A stretch of 64,000 nt of DNA, from assembly GCA_036768485.1 (NCBI GenBank), contig JAVLUZ010000154.1:30048345-30112344 (forward strand), written 5' to 3'. Of the stretch, positions 34,101-45,000 are shown one piece after another (the stretch's first letter is position 1; the number at the start of each line of letters is the position of its first letter). The notes beneath the pieces are model-generated. The model saw only the letters and a program-made list of their open reading frames with translations. It was not told where the DNA came from and made no database searches. Origin of the DNA: Mermis nigrescens. Lineage: Eukaryota > Nematoda > Enoplea > Mermithida > Mermithidae. The translations under genes were made by a program, and so were the position numbers.

Positions 34101-36075
34101 TCCAGAAGATTACCATAGTTTTAACGCTACTTTAGCATTAACATCAGTTTTTGAGGTCGTTTGGCCCAAAAACTCACTATCTTACCCCACGGTTTTTTTT
34201 GTATTCGGCAAATACTTTTCGCGATGTACAAAGACTTTTGGGGACCGTCTTTGTACATGTACAAAGATTTTTTGGAAGACAAAAACTGCAAAAAAGGTTC
34301 GAAATTCGCAAAAATTCTCGGCGCTCCGCGCCGAAATGAGCAATTGTGTCAGAAATTGCATTTTGAAAGGAAAAATGCCAAATTTTTTGGCGCTTCGCGC
34401 CGTTTTGAGACGATTATTATTGATTTTTGCCCTCAGAAACCTAGAAATCGCTAAAATACGTAACCAAAGGTCGAACAACTCTGTTTTTGCTACACTAAAA
34501 TCGCTACTGTACCATATTATAGTACCCAAAAATTTGTGTTTACGAAATGTACAAAGACTTTTAGGGACCATCTTTGTACATGCACAAACGGACCTTGTAC
34601 AAAAAAACACTGACTTACCCCCAGACCGGTCATTGCTTCGCATCTATGGTCTTAACCTCACGTGTGTGTGTGGGTGGGGGGGGGGGGTGGTTGGCCTTAC
34701 GGTAAACCCCCAGAATTAAATGTTAACATGCTTTTCGCGATTTTTGACAATCTTGCCCCATCCAGACCCCCAGAATTCGGTCTTTGCCTATGTACGATCT
34801 GAACCACCAGAATCCAGGACACTCCAAAATTAAAACGGAGTTTTTCGCGAATTTTTGATACTGATGAATAGAGATTGATGAGAAATGTCGATAATTTTTC
34901 TTTTTAGTCATTAACATCAATTTTTCGGCCCTTCTTATACTTTTCACTTTTTTGAGAATTTTGGGAGGTGAGATCTTTTAAAGTGAGTTTTTTTGGTTAA
35001 AATTGGTTGATACGCGTAAAAAACATCGTTTTTCGGCATTTCTGACGATTCTTTATCGTTCTAGAGTTTAAAAACAAAAAATCGAACTTATTGAACAAAA
35101 TATAGTTAAAGAATGTGTGTATGGCGAAAAATTTGACACTTTTGAGCAAATAGATGGCTAAAAACGCTTAAAACAGCACCTTTTCCACGAATTTTTCGGA
35201 AACTCGGGAAAACAGAAAATCGCGAATTCAGGGGTTGTGCGGTGGAAATGGTTTCTGGAGTTTCTTGCACATACGAGATGACGCATTGTTTTTTTTTGTA
35301 CAAGGTCCGTTTGTACATGTACAAAGATGGTCCCCAAAAGTATGTTTATTTTGTACACACACATTTTTAGGGTACTAAAATATGGTACAGTAGCGATTCA
35401 AGTGTCGTAAAACCAGAGTTGTTTGACTTTTGGTAGTGTATTTTAGCTAATTTCTGAGTCTCTAAAGGCAAAAATCACTAAGAATCATCTTAAAACGGCG
35501 CGAATCGCCAAAAAATTTGACGTTTTTTCCTTTTGAAATGCAATTCCTGTCATTATAAAGATATACAGAACACATAATTACTCATTTCGGCGCGCAGCGC
35601 CCAAAACTTTTGCGAATTTTAGACCTTTTTTGCTTTTTCTTCCCAAAAATCTTAGTACATGTACAAAGACGGTCCTGAAAAGTCTTTGCACATCGGGAAA
35701 AATCTTTGCCGCATGCAAAAAAAATCGTGGGTCACAGGAAATTATTTACACACAAGTCATTTGCATTCACTTAGCCTTCTTGCTCCAGATGATCTCCGTA
35801 GCAAATCACCACTCGAATACTGGCGTCGATTGGCTGAGAGTCATCGTCAGCAGCTGGAAAAAGAGTTGAAAGAAAACGCCAAATTATGCAACGAATTACG
35901 TCAGTCGAACGAGCTTAACGACAGTTTGAAAATAGCAGCCGAAGAAGCTCGTCAGCTAACTGATTCTCTACAAAAGGCGTTAAAACAACATGATTCGCCG
36001 TCTTCAGATGACGTAATTCAATTGGATAATTTAGTCTTGTTTTTTATGTTTTGCTACTGTTTTGCGGGATTTTAA
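28956..36075 (+). CDS. Second geminin-family gene (205 aa, three exons), tandem paralogue
   Basis: Exons 28956-29119, 30176-30328 and 35775-36075. Exon 1 has 164 coding bases ending in phase 2, identical to geminin at 22068. Exon 2 ends in phase 2, and the joins create no stop. Residues 117-135 (SPLEYWRRLAESHRQQLEK) and LKENAKLCNEL carry the geminin Tyr-Trp motif and coiled coil to about residue 175. Exon 2 ends in DFGSQTENED, parallel to DYGTQTEFDD in the neighbour. Geminin relatives can bind Cdt1 or form heterodimers; which applies here cannot be read from the sequence. The N-terminal half is unlike geminin and lacks the LKVLQ segment. The C-terminus ends in an odd hydrophobic run (LVLFFMFCYCFAGF), which may be real or may hide a missed intron. 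Intron 2 (5.4 kb) is swollen by nested transposons. Confidence 0.85.
31112..31155. repeat. TAA/TTA microsatellite
   Basis: (AATAAT)n meeting (ATTATT)n, a self-complementary AT tract able to fold back. Confidence 0.9.
31340..31711. mobile_element. 372-bp hAT-type MITE nested in 30572-32702
   Basis: Ends CAGGGCCGTATTTA and TAGATACGGGCCTG, flanks AATACAAT and AATACGAT (7 of 8). Contains a GGCGTTTCGCGCCGG palindrome near 31470. Its position inside the larger element dates it as the younger insertion. Confidence 0.85.
32920..33668. mobile_element. 749-bp Tc1/mariner-type element with long inverted repeats
   Basis: Outer ends CCGGGTGGTTAGCAACC and (inverted) CAGGGTGGTTAATAACC, each bordered by TA. 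The inverted repeats extend about 135 bp (32920-33057 against 33535-33668) at roughly 80% identity. The interior encodes a decayed transposase fragment on the minus strand (separate entry). An internally deleted relative of a full-length element. Confidence 0.85.
33195..33400 (-). pseudogene. Decayed Tc1/mariner transposase fragment
   Basis: Read on the minus strand, the frame gives VGQTVFVHDKAPCRR, then a block ending GNDI, a TAG stop where the family has Trp, and PGNSLNLNAAE. This matches the IS630/Tc1/mariner catalytic region (the HDxAPCH aspartate and the PxNSPDLNxxE glutamate). The Asp in PDLN has become Asn. Stops and frame loss on both sides make it non-functional. Confidence 0.75.
33980..34648 (-). 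mobile_element. MITE of the ATGCAC/CATAGATGCAC family, interrupted
   Basis: Left end TACACATGCACGAAGGG, right end GCTTCGCATCTATG, flanks GTCTAGAC and GTCTTAAC (6 of 8). It is split by the poly-T family hAT element at 34188-34612. The nested pair produces a chance 295-codon open frame at 33832-34719, which is not a gene. Confidence 0.7.
34188..34612 (-). mobile_element. hAT-type MITE, poly-T family (copy 4), nested
   Basis: From CACGGTTTTTTTTGTATTCGG to AAAAAAACACTG, flanks TCTTACCC and ACTTACCC (7 of 8). It contains two palindromes, GGCGCTCCGCGCC and GGCGCTTCGCGCC, and paired TACATGTACAAAG motifs. Inserted inside the MITE at 33980-34648. Confidence 0.88.
35284..35729 (+). mobile_element. hAT-type MITE, poly-T family (copy 5)
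   Basis: Complete internal order of the family with ends CATTGTTTTTTTTTGTAC and AAAAAAATCGTG. The target duplication is not recognisable. It ends only 45 bp before the acceptor of the last geminin-like exon, so it now lies next to, and perhaps supplies part of, the branch-site region. Confidence 0.8.
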
Positions 36076-36203
36076 TCAAAATAACTCAAGTGTGTGTCTA
36101 TGGTCTATGAACTAAGATACTGAACAGAAGTGGTGGAAAATTAAGAGACGATTACGTAGTCGAAGAATCAACGATATCCGATTTATTGATTATACAGGTC
36201 GAC

Positions 36204-36445
36204 CATAGGTGGGCAGCACCGAAATTCTTGGGGGTGAAAAAATTTTCAAAATTCAAAAAATGTTCTTAAAAGTGGTCGTATGGCGGAAAAAATCAAGTTT
36301 TTCGACGTTTCTCATCGATTACTATCCAACTGGCATCAAAAAATCGCTAAAAAAAGCAAAAAAAAATTTCAAAATCAATTGGGATATTTTGATTTCTGGG
36401 GGTATTCTTACTTCTGGGGGTGCATACCCACCACGCCCACGTGTG
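36204..36445 (+). mobile_element. 242-bp hAT-type MITE, CATAGGTGGGC family
   Basis: Begins CATAGGTGGGCAGCACCG and ends CACGCCCACGTGTG, with the perfect 8-bp duplication AGGTCGAC on both sides (36196-36203 and 36446-36453). Lies 128 bp downstream of the geminin-like stop codon. Confidence 0.92.
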
Positions 36446-36544
36446 AGGTCGACCCACTTATCTATTCGGAGTTTTAGCATAGCATAAAATGAAGTTTTTT
36501 TGTGTAAATGTTAATGTTTAAAATACGCGTCGGAATTTTGCATC

Positions 36545-37606
36545 TGAAAGTTTTGTAGTAAAATCTCCGTTATTCGCAGAAATATCGAGATTTAGCTACA
36601 TATGACCCACTCAATTTTGGAACGGGCAAAAGTTACAACTTGGTATGAACGGTCTGATCGGCTCTTCTTATGTTTTACGCCACAGAATGGTTCCTATCTA
36701 AACATCCTGTGTCATTTAGGAATACTTGTAGTAACATTTTTTATTTCTATTTTTTGATAATTTAAAAATCAAATAAAATAGATTCTTACTTATATTTTTA
36801 TTTAAATTTCTATTCTTTTCAATTCAAAATTAAATATGCACTCTATGTATTTTTATTAAAATGATTTTAATTTTTTAGACTAAATAAATTTCCCTTCCAT
36901 TTTATAAACAACATGCAAGCTTTACCTAATATGTGTCAGCTTATATTTTTCCAAATAATAAATGATCAAATTTTTTAAATTGATTAAATTTGCCTTTTTG
37001 TTAATTTAAAAATATACCAGATTAGATGATATGTTTTATGTTTTGTTCATAAAAAAAGCATAATAATTATTATTACTTCAGCAAATTTTAAAAAAACGTA
37101 TATCATTAAAAAAGGATCAAAAGAGTAAATTTAAACAATATTATTAAAATAAAAATTAAATAAAAATTAAAGATATTAGAACCCTGATTACAATCGAATA
37201 AATATACAGAAAATAATAAATAATATAATTTTATTTGAAATAAAACATATCTTCTTTAAAAAATAATTCGATTTGGGAAATCTATTTTATCTAAAAAATT
37301 AAAATCATACGTTACTTTTAGAAAGTAAAAATAAAACATAATTTATATTTTATCTCATTAAAACATGACCAGTCATTAAATATGCTTTAAATATAAGCAT
37401 GGAAATCCTTTCCATATAAATTGGATCAGATGGTGGGTCCATGTGTAAACTCCGCACGAAACTTTCCTTGAGCAATAAAGTTAGCAGTCCATTCATACAT
37501 TTATACCAAGTCGCAATTTTTGTTTTTGCCCGTTTCAAAATTGAGTAGACCATAACTAAATTTAAATATTTTTGCAAATAACTCAGATTTTACGACAAAA
37601 CTTTCA
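36545..37606. repeat. Inverted repeat pair enclosing AT-rich DNA
   Basis: 36545-36655 and 37498-37606 are inverted copies at about 80% identity (shared CTCAATTTTG, ACGGGCAAAA, ACTTGGTAT), separated by about 840 bp of very AT-rich DNA. It could be the ends of an unrecognised element or an inverted duplication. I could not find a target duplication. Confidence 0.6.
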
Positions 37607-37649
37607 CACTTAATATTTTAATACTTACTTTATTTGCTGGCAGTTTTAC

Positions 37650-38570
37650 CTTTTTCATACAAAAGCTGCTTATTTTAAACTACGTTAAATTTTCGAATAA
37701 ACATGGTTTACCCTGTATTGTTACTCTATTATTATATTACATTGTTGATTATCTGTATGAATCACATAGTTACCTACTGATTCTTGCAGCAAATTTTCCT
37801 TGTATGGCTCAATAAAAATTTAGTTCTCTCACGATTTTTAAATGGAAGATTTAAAATTTATGTATTGTAAACAAAGGATGTAAAAACCCATTGCATATAA
37901 CCATTGTATCACGATGAATGGCAATGTGTAGAGATGCTTGTTTACCGAATTATCTGCACTTTTCTTTTTTAACATTGTTTAAAAATGTGCGCTAAGTACT
38001 TAAAATTTGACTTTTCAACAACTGATTACATTAATGTGTTTTCACTCAACTTGGAAGTCCTCTATTCTTGAAAGCAATATTTATGTATCTTACTTATAAT
38101 CAAAACTTGCCTCTTTTGTCCTTTTAGATGTTTCAGGAATCCAGTTGATATAATTTCGGGATATACATGTACTTGCAAAACCCCAGAGCCTAAAACTTTA
38201 TCAAACTAAAACGGCCTCTAAAAAATCGTTATACACTGTGGCCCAAAAAATGGGGTACCACCATAGGCGGGCGGCACCAAAATTCTGGGGGAGGCGATAT
38301 TTTTCAAAGGTCAAAAAATAGCCTTAAAAATTGTGATATGACGAAAAAACACAATTTTTCAACGTTTCTCATCGAGCACTATCCATTGGCATCAAAAAAT
38401 GCAAAAAAAAACAAAAAAATTTCAGAACTTGAATTCTGGGAAGGTCCCCCCTTCCCCCACGCCCAGTTATTCAGCTTTTTTGCTTTATATTTTTGTAAAC
38501 ATTATTTTTTTAGTAAGTTATAACAAAAAAGTTGTTAACTAGTCCCGAAAAGGAAACATAGATTCCTTAT
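37650..38570. other. Intergenic AT-rich DNA with a MITE fragment
   Basis: Nothing coding is evident. 38268-38465 is a partial CATAGGTGGGC-family MITE whose right terminal repeat is missing. Confidence 0.5.
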
Positions 38571-39021
38571 CAGTGTTTTTTTTTGTACAAGGTCCGTTTG
38601 TACATGTACAAAGATGGTCCCTAAAAGTCTTTGTACATTTCGTACACACAAATTTTTGGGTACTATAATATGGTACAGTAGCGATTTTAGTGTGGCAAAA
38701 ACAGAGTTGTTCGACCTTTGGTTACGTATTTTAGCAATTTATAGGTTTCTGAGGGCAAAAATCAGTGATAATCGTCTCAAAACGGCGCGAAGCGCCAAAA
38801 AATTTGGCATTTTTCCTTTCAAGATGCAATTTCTGAAATTATAAAGATATATAGAACACACAATTGCTCATTTCGGCGCGGAGCGCCGAGAATTTTAGCG
38901 AATTTCGAACCTTTTTTGCAGTTTTTGTGTCTTCCAAAAAATCTTCGTACATGTACAAAGACGGTCCACAAAAGTCTTTGTACATCGCGAAAAAATCTTT
39001 GCCGAATACAAAAAAACCGTG
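38571..39021 (+). mobile_element. 451-bp hAT-type MITE, poly-T family (copy 6, best preserved)
   Basis: From CAGTGTTTTTTTTTGTAC to AATACAAAAAAACCGTG, with the perfect 8-bp duplication TTCCTTAT on both sides (38563-38570 and 39022-39029). Two GGCGCGAAGCGCC/GGCGCGGAGCGCC palindromes inside. This is the reference copy for the family in this window. Confidence 0.95.
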
Positions 39022-39975
39022 TTCCTTATTACAACTTTTTTCTGTCTAACTTAGAGTAAAGCAGCTTATATCATTTATACACTATGCCTTGGCTACTAGA
39101 CCTCTAGGTAGTGGTGAGCTAGGTTTTTATTGAATAAATGTAAACTAAAAAAGGGATGTTAACAAAAGTGTAAACCAAAAAGTGAATAACAAAGGTAGCT
39201 ATTTGTGCTTTAAAAAATTTTTCATCTTTGCAATATGTCGAATATAGCTATAGTTATGATCAAAACATTCGGTACCCTTTTTTATTGGGTCACCCTTTTC
39301 TTATTAAAACATTTTTTATTGGCATTAGCCATATCTTGAAATCGTTGATTTCATATGATTTTACTTCTAAAATAAAATAGCGATGTTTTAGTCCAAATTG
39401 CCTTAATTTTCCCTACATTTCTCCAAAAAGTCTGTTCTTCTCGACTGTCCTTGACACCTCGTGCCACTCTTATCATTTTTACATTCTGTGAAGCTAGATA
39501 CATAAGTACGAATCGTAAAATTCTCTCTGCATTGTTCTTCTATCTAATTTATGCGTTGGAAAATAAAGTAATACAGTTTCTAAATATTTCAACGATTTTC
39601 CATTATTAATTATTGCTAATACCTATATTAAAATTGAGGAGCATGTTTTTAATTCAACGAGAAATCAATTTTGTTGGACGTGAATCATCAGCTATCCGTC
39701 AGTAATTTTTGACATCGCTCGAAGAATATGAGAGAATAGAACTAATATTAATTTCATGTAACGTTCATATACTATTCATTTGAGTCGTGACAAATATGTT
39801 CATCTATCATTTGTAGGATTGAAACGCGAAGATTGAACTCGCCTCATGATATAATGCTATTTTAAAGGTTTTCAGTTACATACTGTATTCAATGATAGCA
39901 GGTTTTATCATCGCTAATTGTTTTTTATGTATTTCGTACCATTTGTACATACCTACCTTTTGTTTTTTTGAACAG

Positions 39976-40156
39976 TAAACCATCGATTATTTTAGCCTGT
40001 GTGATCCCTAAGTATCCCTTTCTCAAATTATCAGGAGAACGCGTGTATTTACATAAATTAACCAATATTAGCAAATCTTATAGGAATAATATTCACCTTT
40101 TGGAACGGCTTTTGCCTTGTTTTGAGAACCGCTGTCTTGTGCGCTTTTCGAATTGA
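39976..40156 (+). other. Candidate terminal exon of an unidentified gene
   Basis: A strong pyrimidine-rich acceptor (TTTTGTTTTTTTGAACAG) opens a 60-codon frame ending in TGA, with a protein-like composition (SIILACVIPKYPFLKL, later NIHLLERLLPCFENR). No upstream partner exon was found and the family is not recognised. It may be a chance frame. Confidence 0.28.
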
Positions 40157-40568
40157 AGTATTTATGGCTGTAGCGAATGTACGAGTATCTACATAGCGGA
40201 CTTGAGAAATATGTTCCCCACCCCCAAAACGCCTATGAATCTGCGCACTTTTTTATCTTATTTCATCCTTAAAATTTTCCAATGTGGAGCCTACGAAATA
40301 TTAAGCGCGGTTTGAATATCGGAAAGCTTTAGCTAGTCCGAACCTGAGCTGGCAGCATCCGAATTCTATGTCTGGATGGTGCGAAAATCCAATTCTGGTG
40401 GTCTATCGATTTTTCTGTTTTTCTATCCTAATTCTAAAAGCTTATCTATTTTTCACCTACATTTATCTAGTTTCTTGACGACCTAGAAAGCATTTGCGTC
40501 AAAAACAGATATTTTTAGCAGTAAACATTTTTATGAGTCGTGAAAAGGTTTTTGAGCATAAGCAACTA

Positions 40569-40733
40569 TAGTTTGTTTCACGGAACTTCGTTTATAAATT
40601 TTAAAACTATCTCCGACAATAAGCTGACAGATAGCGATTATAGCATTGATCTGATATATGATTATCGTAACCCTTGGCTTACTGTCGTTGAAAATTCTTA
40701 GAATTTATGCACGAAGTTATGTGAAACAGACTA
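40569..40733. mobile_element. 165-bp TA-flanked MITE (TATAGTCTGTTTC family)
   Basis: Ends TAGTTTGTTTCACGGAACTTCG and its inverted copy CGAAGTTATGTGAAACAGACTA, with TA on each side, as expected for Tc1/mariner-type insertion. Sisters at 42757, 47962, 48302, 48557 and 58827. Confidence 0.75.
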
Positions 40734-40739
40734 TAATTG

Positions 40740-42039
40740 GCAGTTTTTTCACATTTTCAGCAATCAGCACAAATTTTAAAAATTTCCGGCAATTTGCGTC
40801 AACTTCTTTAAGGAGCATGTACCTACATTGTTTGTTCACAAATATATAGCAATTATTCAAGCCTACACGTTCTTCTACTAAATTTTACACTTTCACCGCA
40901 TTTTTGCTAAAATTGATAAAATTCAAGCATTTCATCGCAGAAATTTGTCAAAAATATTTATATTTTTTGGGAAATCTTGTAGCAGAAGTGATTTTGAACG
41001 AAAGTATAGACAATATAAAAACCGCTATTTAGCACGAGTTGCGCCTATTTTGGACTGTTTAGGTAAAATGTTGGTACCCTCCCATTATGAACCCTGGATC
41101 CAAAATTGCTAAGATATGCCCATACGTGTTCATGTGGGGGGATTTGAGCCCCACAGAATGGCAACTGAACCCCCCTCCAGAATGGCAACTGAACCCCCGC
41201 AAAATGGCTGCGACCCCCTCCCCTCAGAATTGTCGATTTTTTTGTAAAAGTTGTAAAAAAGTGTGCCTCTTAAAGCATTTCCAGCCAATTTTTGACTCAA
41301 AAATCTCAAATTGCGCCATACACATATTTTTTGACCATATTCTGTTCAATTTACTCATTTTTTCAAATTTTTCGAAATTTTTTTTACGTTTTTATGTTCT
41401 ACAATGAACGAGCATTGTCTGTAACGTCAAAAACACAGTGTTTTTGACGTGTACCAATCGTTTTCAGCTAAAAATACACTTTGTAAAAGTTTTTGAAATT
41501 GACCTTCCTCCTCATAACTCCCATGTACATCTATGCATAAATTATAATAACTTGTATGCTGCTCTGAGCGGGCAAAAAAGAGATAAGTATGGGTACTTTT
41601 GACCCACATTTTCAAAATCCGAGATTCCCACTGCCACTTGGTTAAGGGCCTCAAATAGACAGGCACGTAGCTGGCCGTCCTATTTTGGGGGACCAACATC
41701 AATTTTTGGGTGGGACTAAGCCCAAAAATGCACAATATAAAGTTAAAAGAGTCTATTTTTTCGATTTTTCTGAATTTTTGAGGGGTGAAGTGAACCCTTC
41801 CATTCCCCCCAGCAAGTAGATTCTTCGCATAGGGCCCCGACAAATGCATAAGACCAGGCCTGAGGATACGTACATAAATATGCAAATACAATGTACACTA
41901 TTGATGTTGCATTAAATGGAGGCCTACTAAATACAATAATGCACGCAAACGACTACGATATAGTAAAAGCAAAGGCAAGGGTGGATCGATCGCAATTAGT
42001 ATTTCCAACAAATACATAGAAATTAACAAAAGATTCAGT
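40740..42039. repeat. Intergenic region with MITE fragments
   Basis: 41080-41530 is a CATGCACAGCATGG-family element (C-run blocks, GCGCCATACACATATTTTTTGAC). 41665-about 41820 is a partial inverse CAGGCACGTAGC-family element (left end CAGGCACGTAGCTGGCC, GTCCTATTTTGGGG). The 154-codon minus-strand frame at 41427-41891 spans both and is not a gene. No polyadenylation signal for the calcium-binding gene could be picked out. Confidence 0.5.
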
Positions 42040-45000
42040 TCACCACACGACTCTTCCAAGTATGAAATTCCCGAGAGCTTGATCGTCCTCACTGGTCATA
42101 TATTCGAGCCAAAGGGCGGCATATTTATCCCGATCGATCTGAAACTTTTCAAGAAAAATATGACAATTAGCGATGAATAAAATTAGATTATTACGGCATT
42201 TATTCCGATTTTGGCAAAAGCATCTGCGCTTTGATCGCTGGGTACACCAAAGTACGTGCAAACTTGAACAAATTCGTTTCGATCAACGTAACCATCACCT
42301 GCTCAAAATAAAATTTGGCCTCTTCTGATTTTAAAGCGATAAAATATCAAATAATAAACATAACAAGTTATTTCTCCTCCAAAAGATGTGCGTAAATCAG
42401 AGCTGAGAATATACTCGTTTGTAAATGGCTGTTTTTTGCTGATTTTTGAATATCGTGAAAACTAAGCTAATTGCATTTACCAGTTTTGTTAATCATATGT
42501 TCGACTATTAATGAAAAATAACGAAAAAAGATGTAAAAGATTGAACAAATTCTGCGCGAAATCAGTTTTTCCAATGTTCAAAAAAACATTTTGATTTCTT
42601 TAATAAAATATCAAAATTCTTAATTGACAGATACATACTCAAAATAAAATTTAAAAATTTACTGCTTCACACACGCAATGTTGATTGAAGAACTTGCGAT
42701 TTTAATCATGACGTCTTTTACTTCATTTTGATAGGTAGGAACCAAACAAGGTCCTATAGTCTGTTTCAAAATCCTTGAGACTTTTTTACAGTATAGTGAT
42801 TCGAAAGTATTAACAATTCAGCAAATCGGCAAAGAGCAGTTTCTTAATGCCCGCCTCTCGCATCAAGTGATTCGCTAATTGTACACTAAGCTACGTAATA
42901 TTTTAAACTTCGCCGAGCCTTCCTGAAATGGTCTAGCGGTATTACCGCTCAATTCACGGCGCGAAATACGGAGTTCGGTTATGCGCATGATACATAAGTA
43001 TTTTTCATGCGCGAGGCTGCTGGTCAAGCTCTCGTAGCTCACAAGAGCCAGACTGACCCAGATTGCCAAAGCACGATGTTTTGAGCCAATAACGTGCTTT
43101 AGGCTAGAGCCAATCGGATGAAGGGCCCTAAGCCGATTGGCTAAATTTTCACTACCTTCGAATCAACTCACTGTGAAAAAGTCTCAAGAATTTTCAAACA
43201 GACTATAGATCCAGGATTCTCTGGCGGACGGAACACAAAATTTTTCTCAATGTCTAGATAGTCAAAAAATTCGCCCATTATGTGCAAAGCAGCGGCTTGT
43301 TTGCCAGCATTTGATAGGTACGAGTATAATGTTAAAAATTTTGTAAAATTCTGTTTGAAAGACACGCATAAATAATCTAAAAATTCGCCGACAAATTAGT
43401 TTGAAATTTGGCATAAAAAGCGCACAACGCCACCATAGGTGGGCAGCACCGAAATTCTGGGGGGGTGAAAAAATTTCTGGGGGGGTTGAAAAAATTTTTA
43501 AAGGTCAAAAAATGGTCTTAAAAGTGGTCGTGTGGCAAAAAAACACCATTTTCCGACGTTTCTTATCAAGCTCTATCCAATGGCATCAAAAAATTGCTAA
43601 AAAAGCAAAAAAAAATTTTTCTGGGGGGGTTATTTTGATTTCTGGGGGGGGGGTATTTCAACTTCTGGGGGGTGCATACCCCCAAACCCTCCACGCCCAT
43701 GTGTGAACGCCACTGATGCACAGGGCCCAGTTCCACATATATTGGAGTTTAGGAGCTAGGAGTCCAGGATGAACTTCACTATTAGAAAATAGGTTTCTAC
43801 TTCGGCACCAAGCGCCTAAAAAATTGGCCAGCTATTTCGTTTAATACACGCACCAACCTACCTACTTTTTTTAATCGTCCAGCCCAGATTCTGAATCTCT
43901 TCCCGCTTTTGAAGTTATGCAAAACGAATTTATTTTTAAATTATCTGAGAAAGGTAATTCCTTATTCATTTATCTCATAAACACCTATTATGTAACATAT
44001 ATTTGATTAATTTAATACAAATTCAATCCTGCTCTGGCATTAATAGTTTCTGCCGAATAATCTTGAATTGGCGAGATTTCTCAAAGTGGAGCATTGAGCT
44101 TTTATACTCGTGCATGTCTAAAAACTAAAACTTGTACAACAATGCATTTTGTTATAACCTGATGTATCCATGAGATCGAACCAAAAATTAATGTAGTCTC
44201 TAATCCATTTTGCATCCTCGGGCCATCCATCATTAGAACTTCGACTTTTTTGAACAAAACTGGACCAGTAATCGAACCATTCACTCAAAGTGATCTTAGA
44301 ATTAAAAAGTGTGCTTTGAAACGAAAACAAATATTTTAAATTAGTCTGAAGTAAACTTATTATTTCTCTCATTTTATTTCGGTACTTCCTTTAAGTATAC
44401 TGCATAAATAGAAGTGTGGCTCAGTTGGCTTGGTTCCTTTAGCTATTACTAGATCAAAGTTATGGTCGACAAAATTAAATAAACTCAATTTATCACAAGG
44501 TATTTTTTTCCAAAATCGGCAATTTTTCCATGTGAGAAATCTTAGAGGACATTCTCACAGGTTGGAAATACAAAAATTGGTGAATTTACGAAAATTACTA
44601 TGACAAATAAACGGTTTTTAAATCAATTATTTTACAATTAATAATTAAATGTGAAGTAAATGAGTATTACCTCCTGAGAACTTAATTTTGAAATAACACT
44701 GACTACAGCATAATTAAGAAGCAATTTAAATTCAGTTGAATCGAACCCTAAAGTATGACTTCGGATATTAATTACATTTCATAATACTTAAGTTGTCTTG
44801 GTATCTGATTTATTTAGGCTCATTAATTATGGACCAATGAGTTCTCATGAATTACATAACATACTTATACTCCTAGGTACCTTCATAATCTGCCTATTAA
44901 CTACTTTTACATTAATAATCTGTATCGTGTCATCGTCTTATTACAAAATCCTTAGGCTAGCTTTTCGGCAGGATTTATGTAGAGCAAATCTAAATTTACT

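Noticed and set aside
34182..34643. 153-codon minus-strand open frame
   Set aside because: Antisense reading of the poly-T family MITE; the same peptide recurs in fragments at 2843, 38614 and 57636.
33832..34719. 295-codon open frame on the plus strand, the longest in the window
   Set aside because: It runs through two nested MITEs (33980-34648 and 34188-34612) whose other copies have different frames; the protein is low-information and repeats 'GASRR/LRA' phrases coded by the GCGCC palindrome.
41427..41891. 154-codon open frame on the minus strand
   Set aside because: Bridges two unrelated repeat fragments; no splice or protein-family support.
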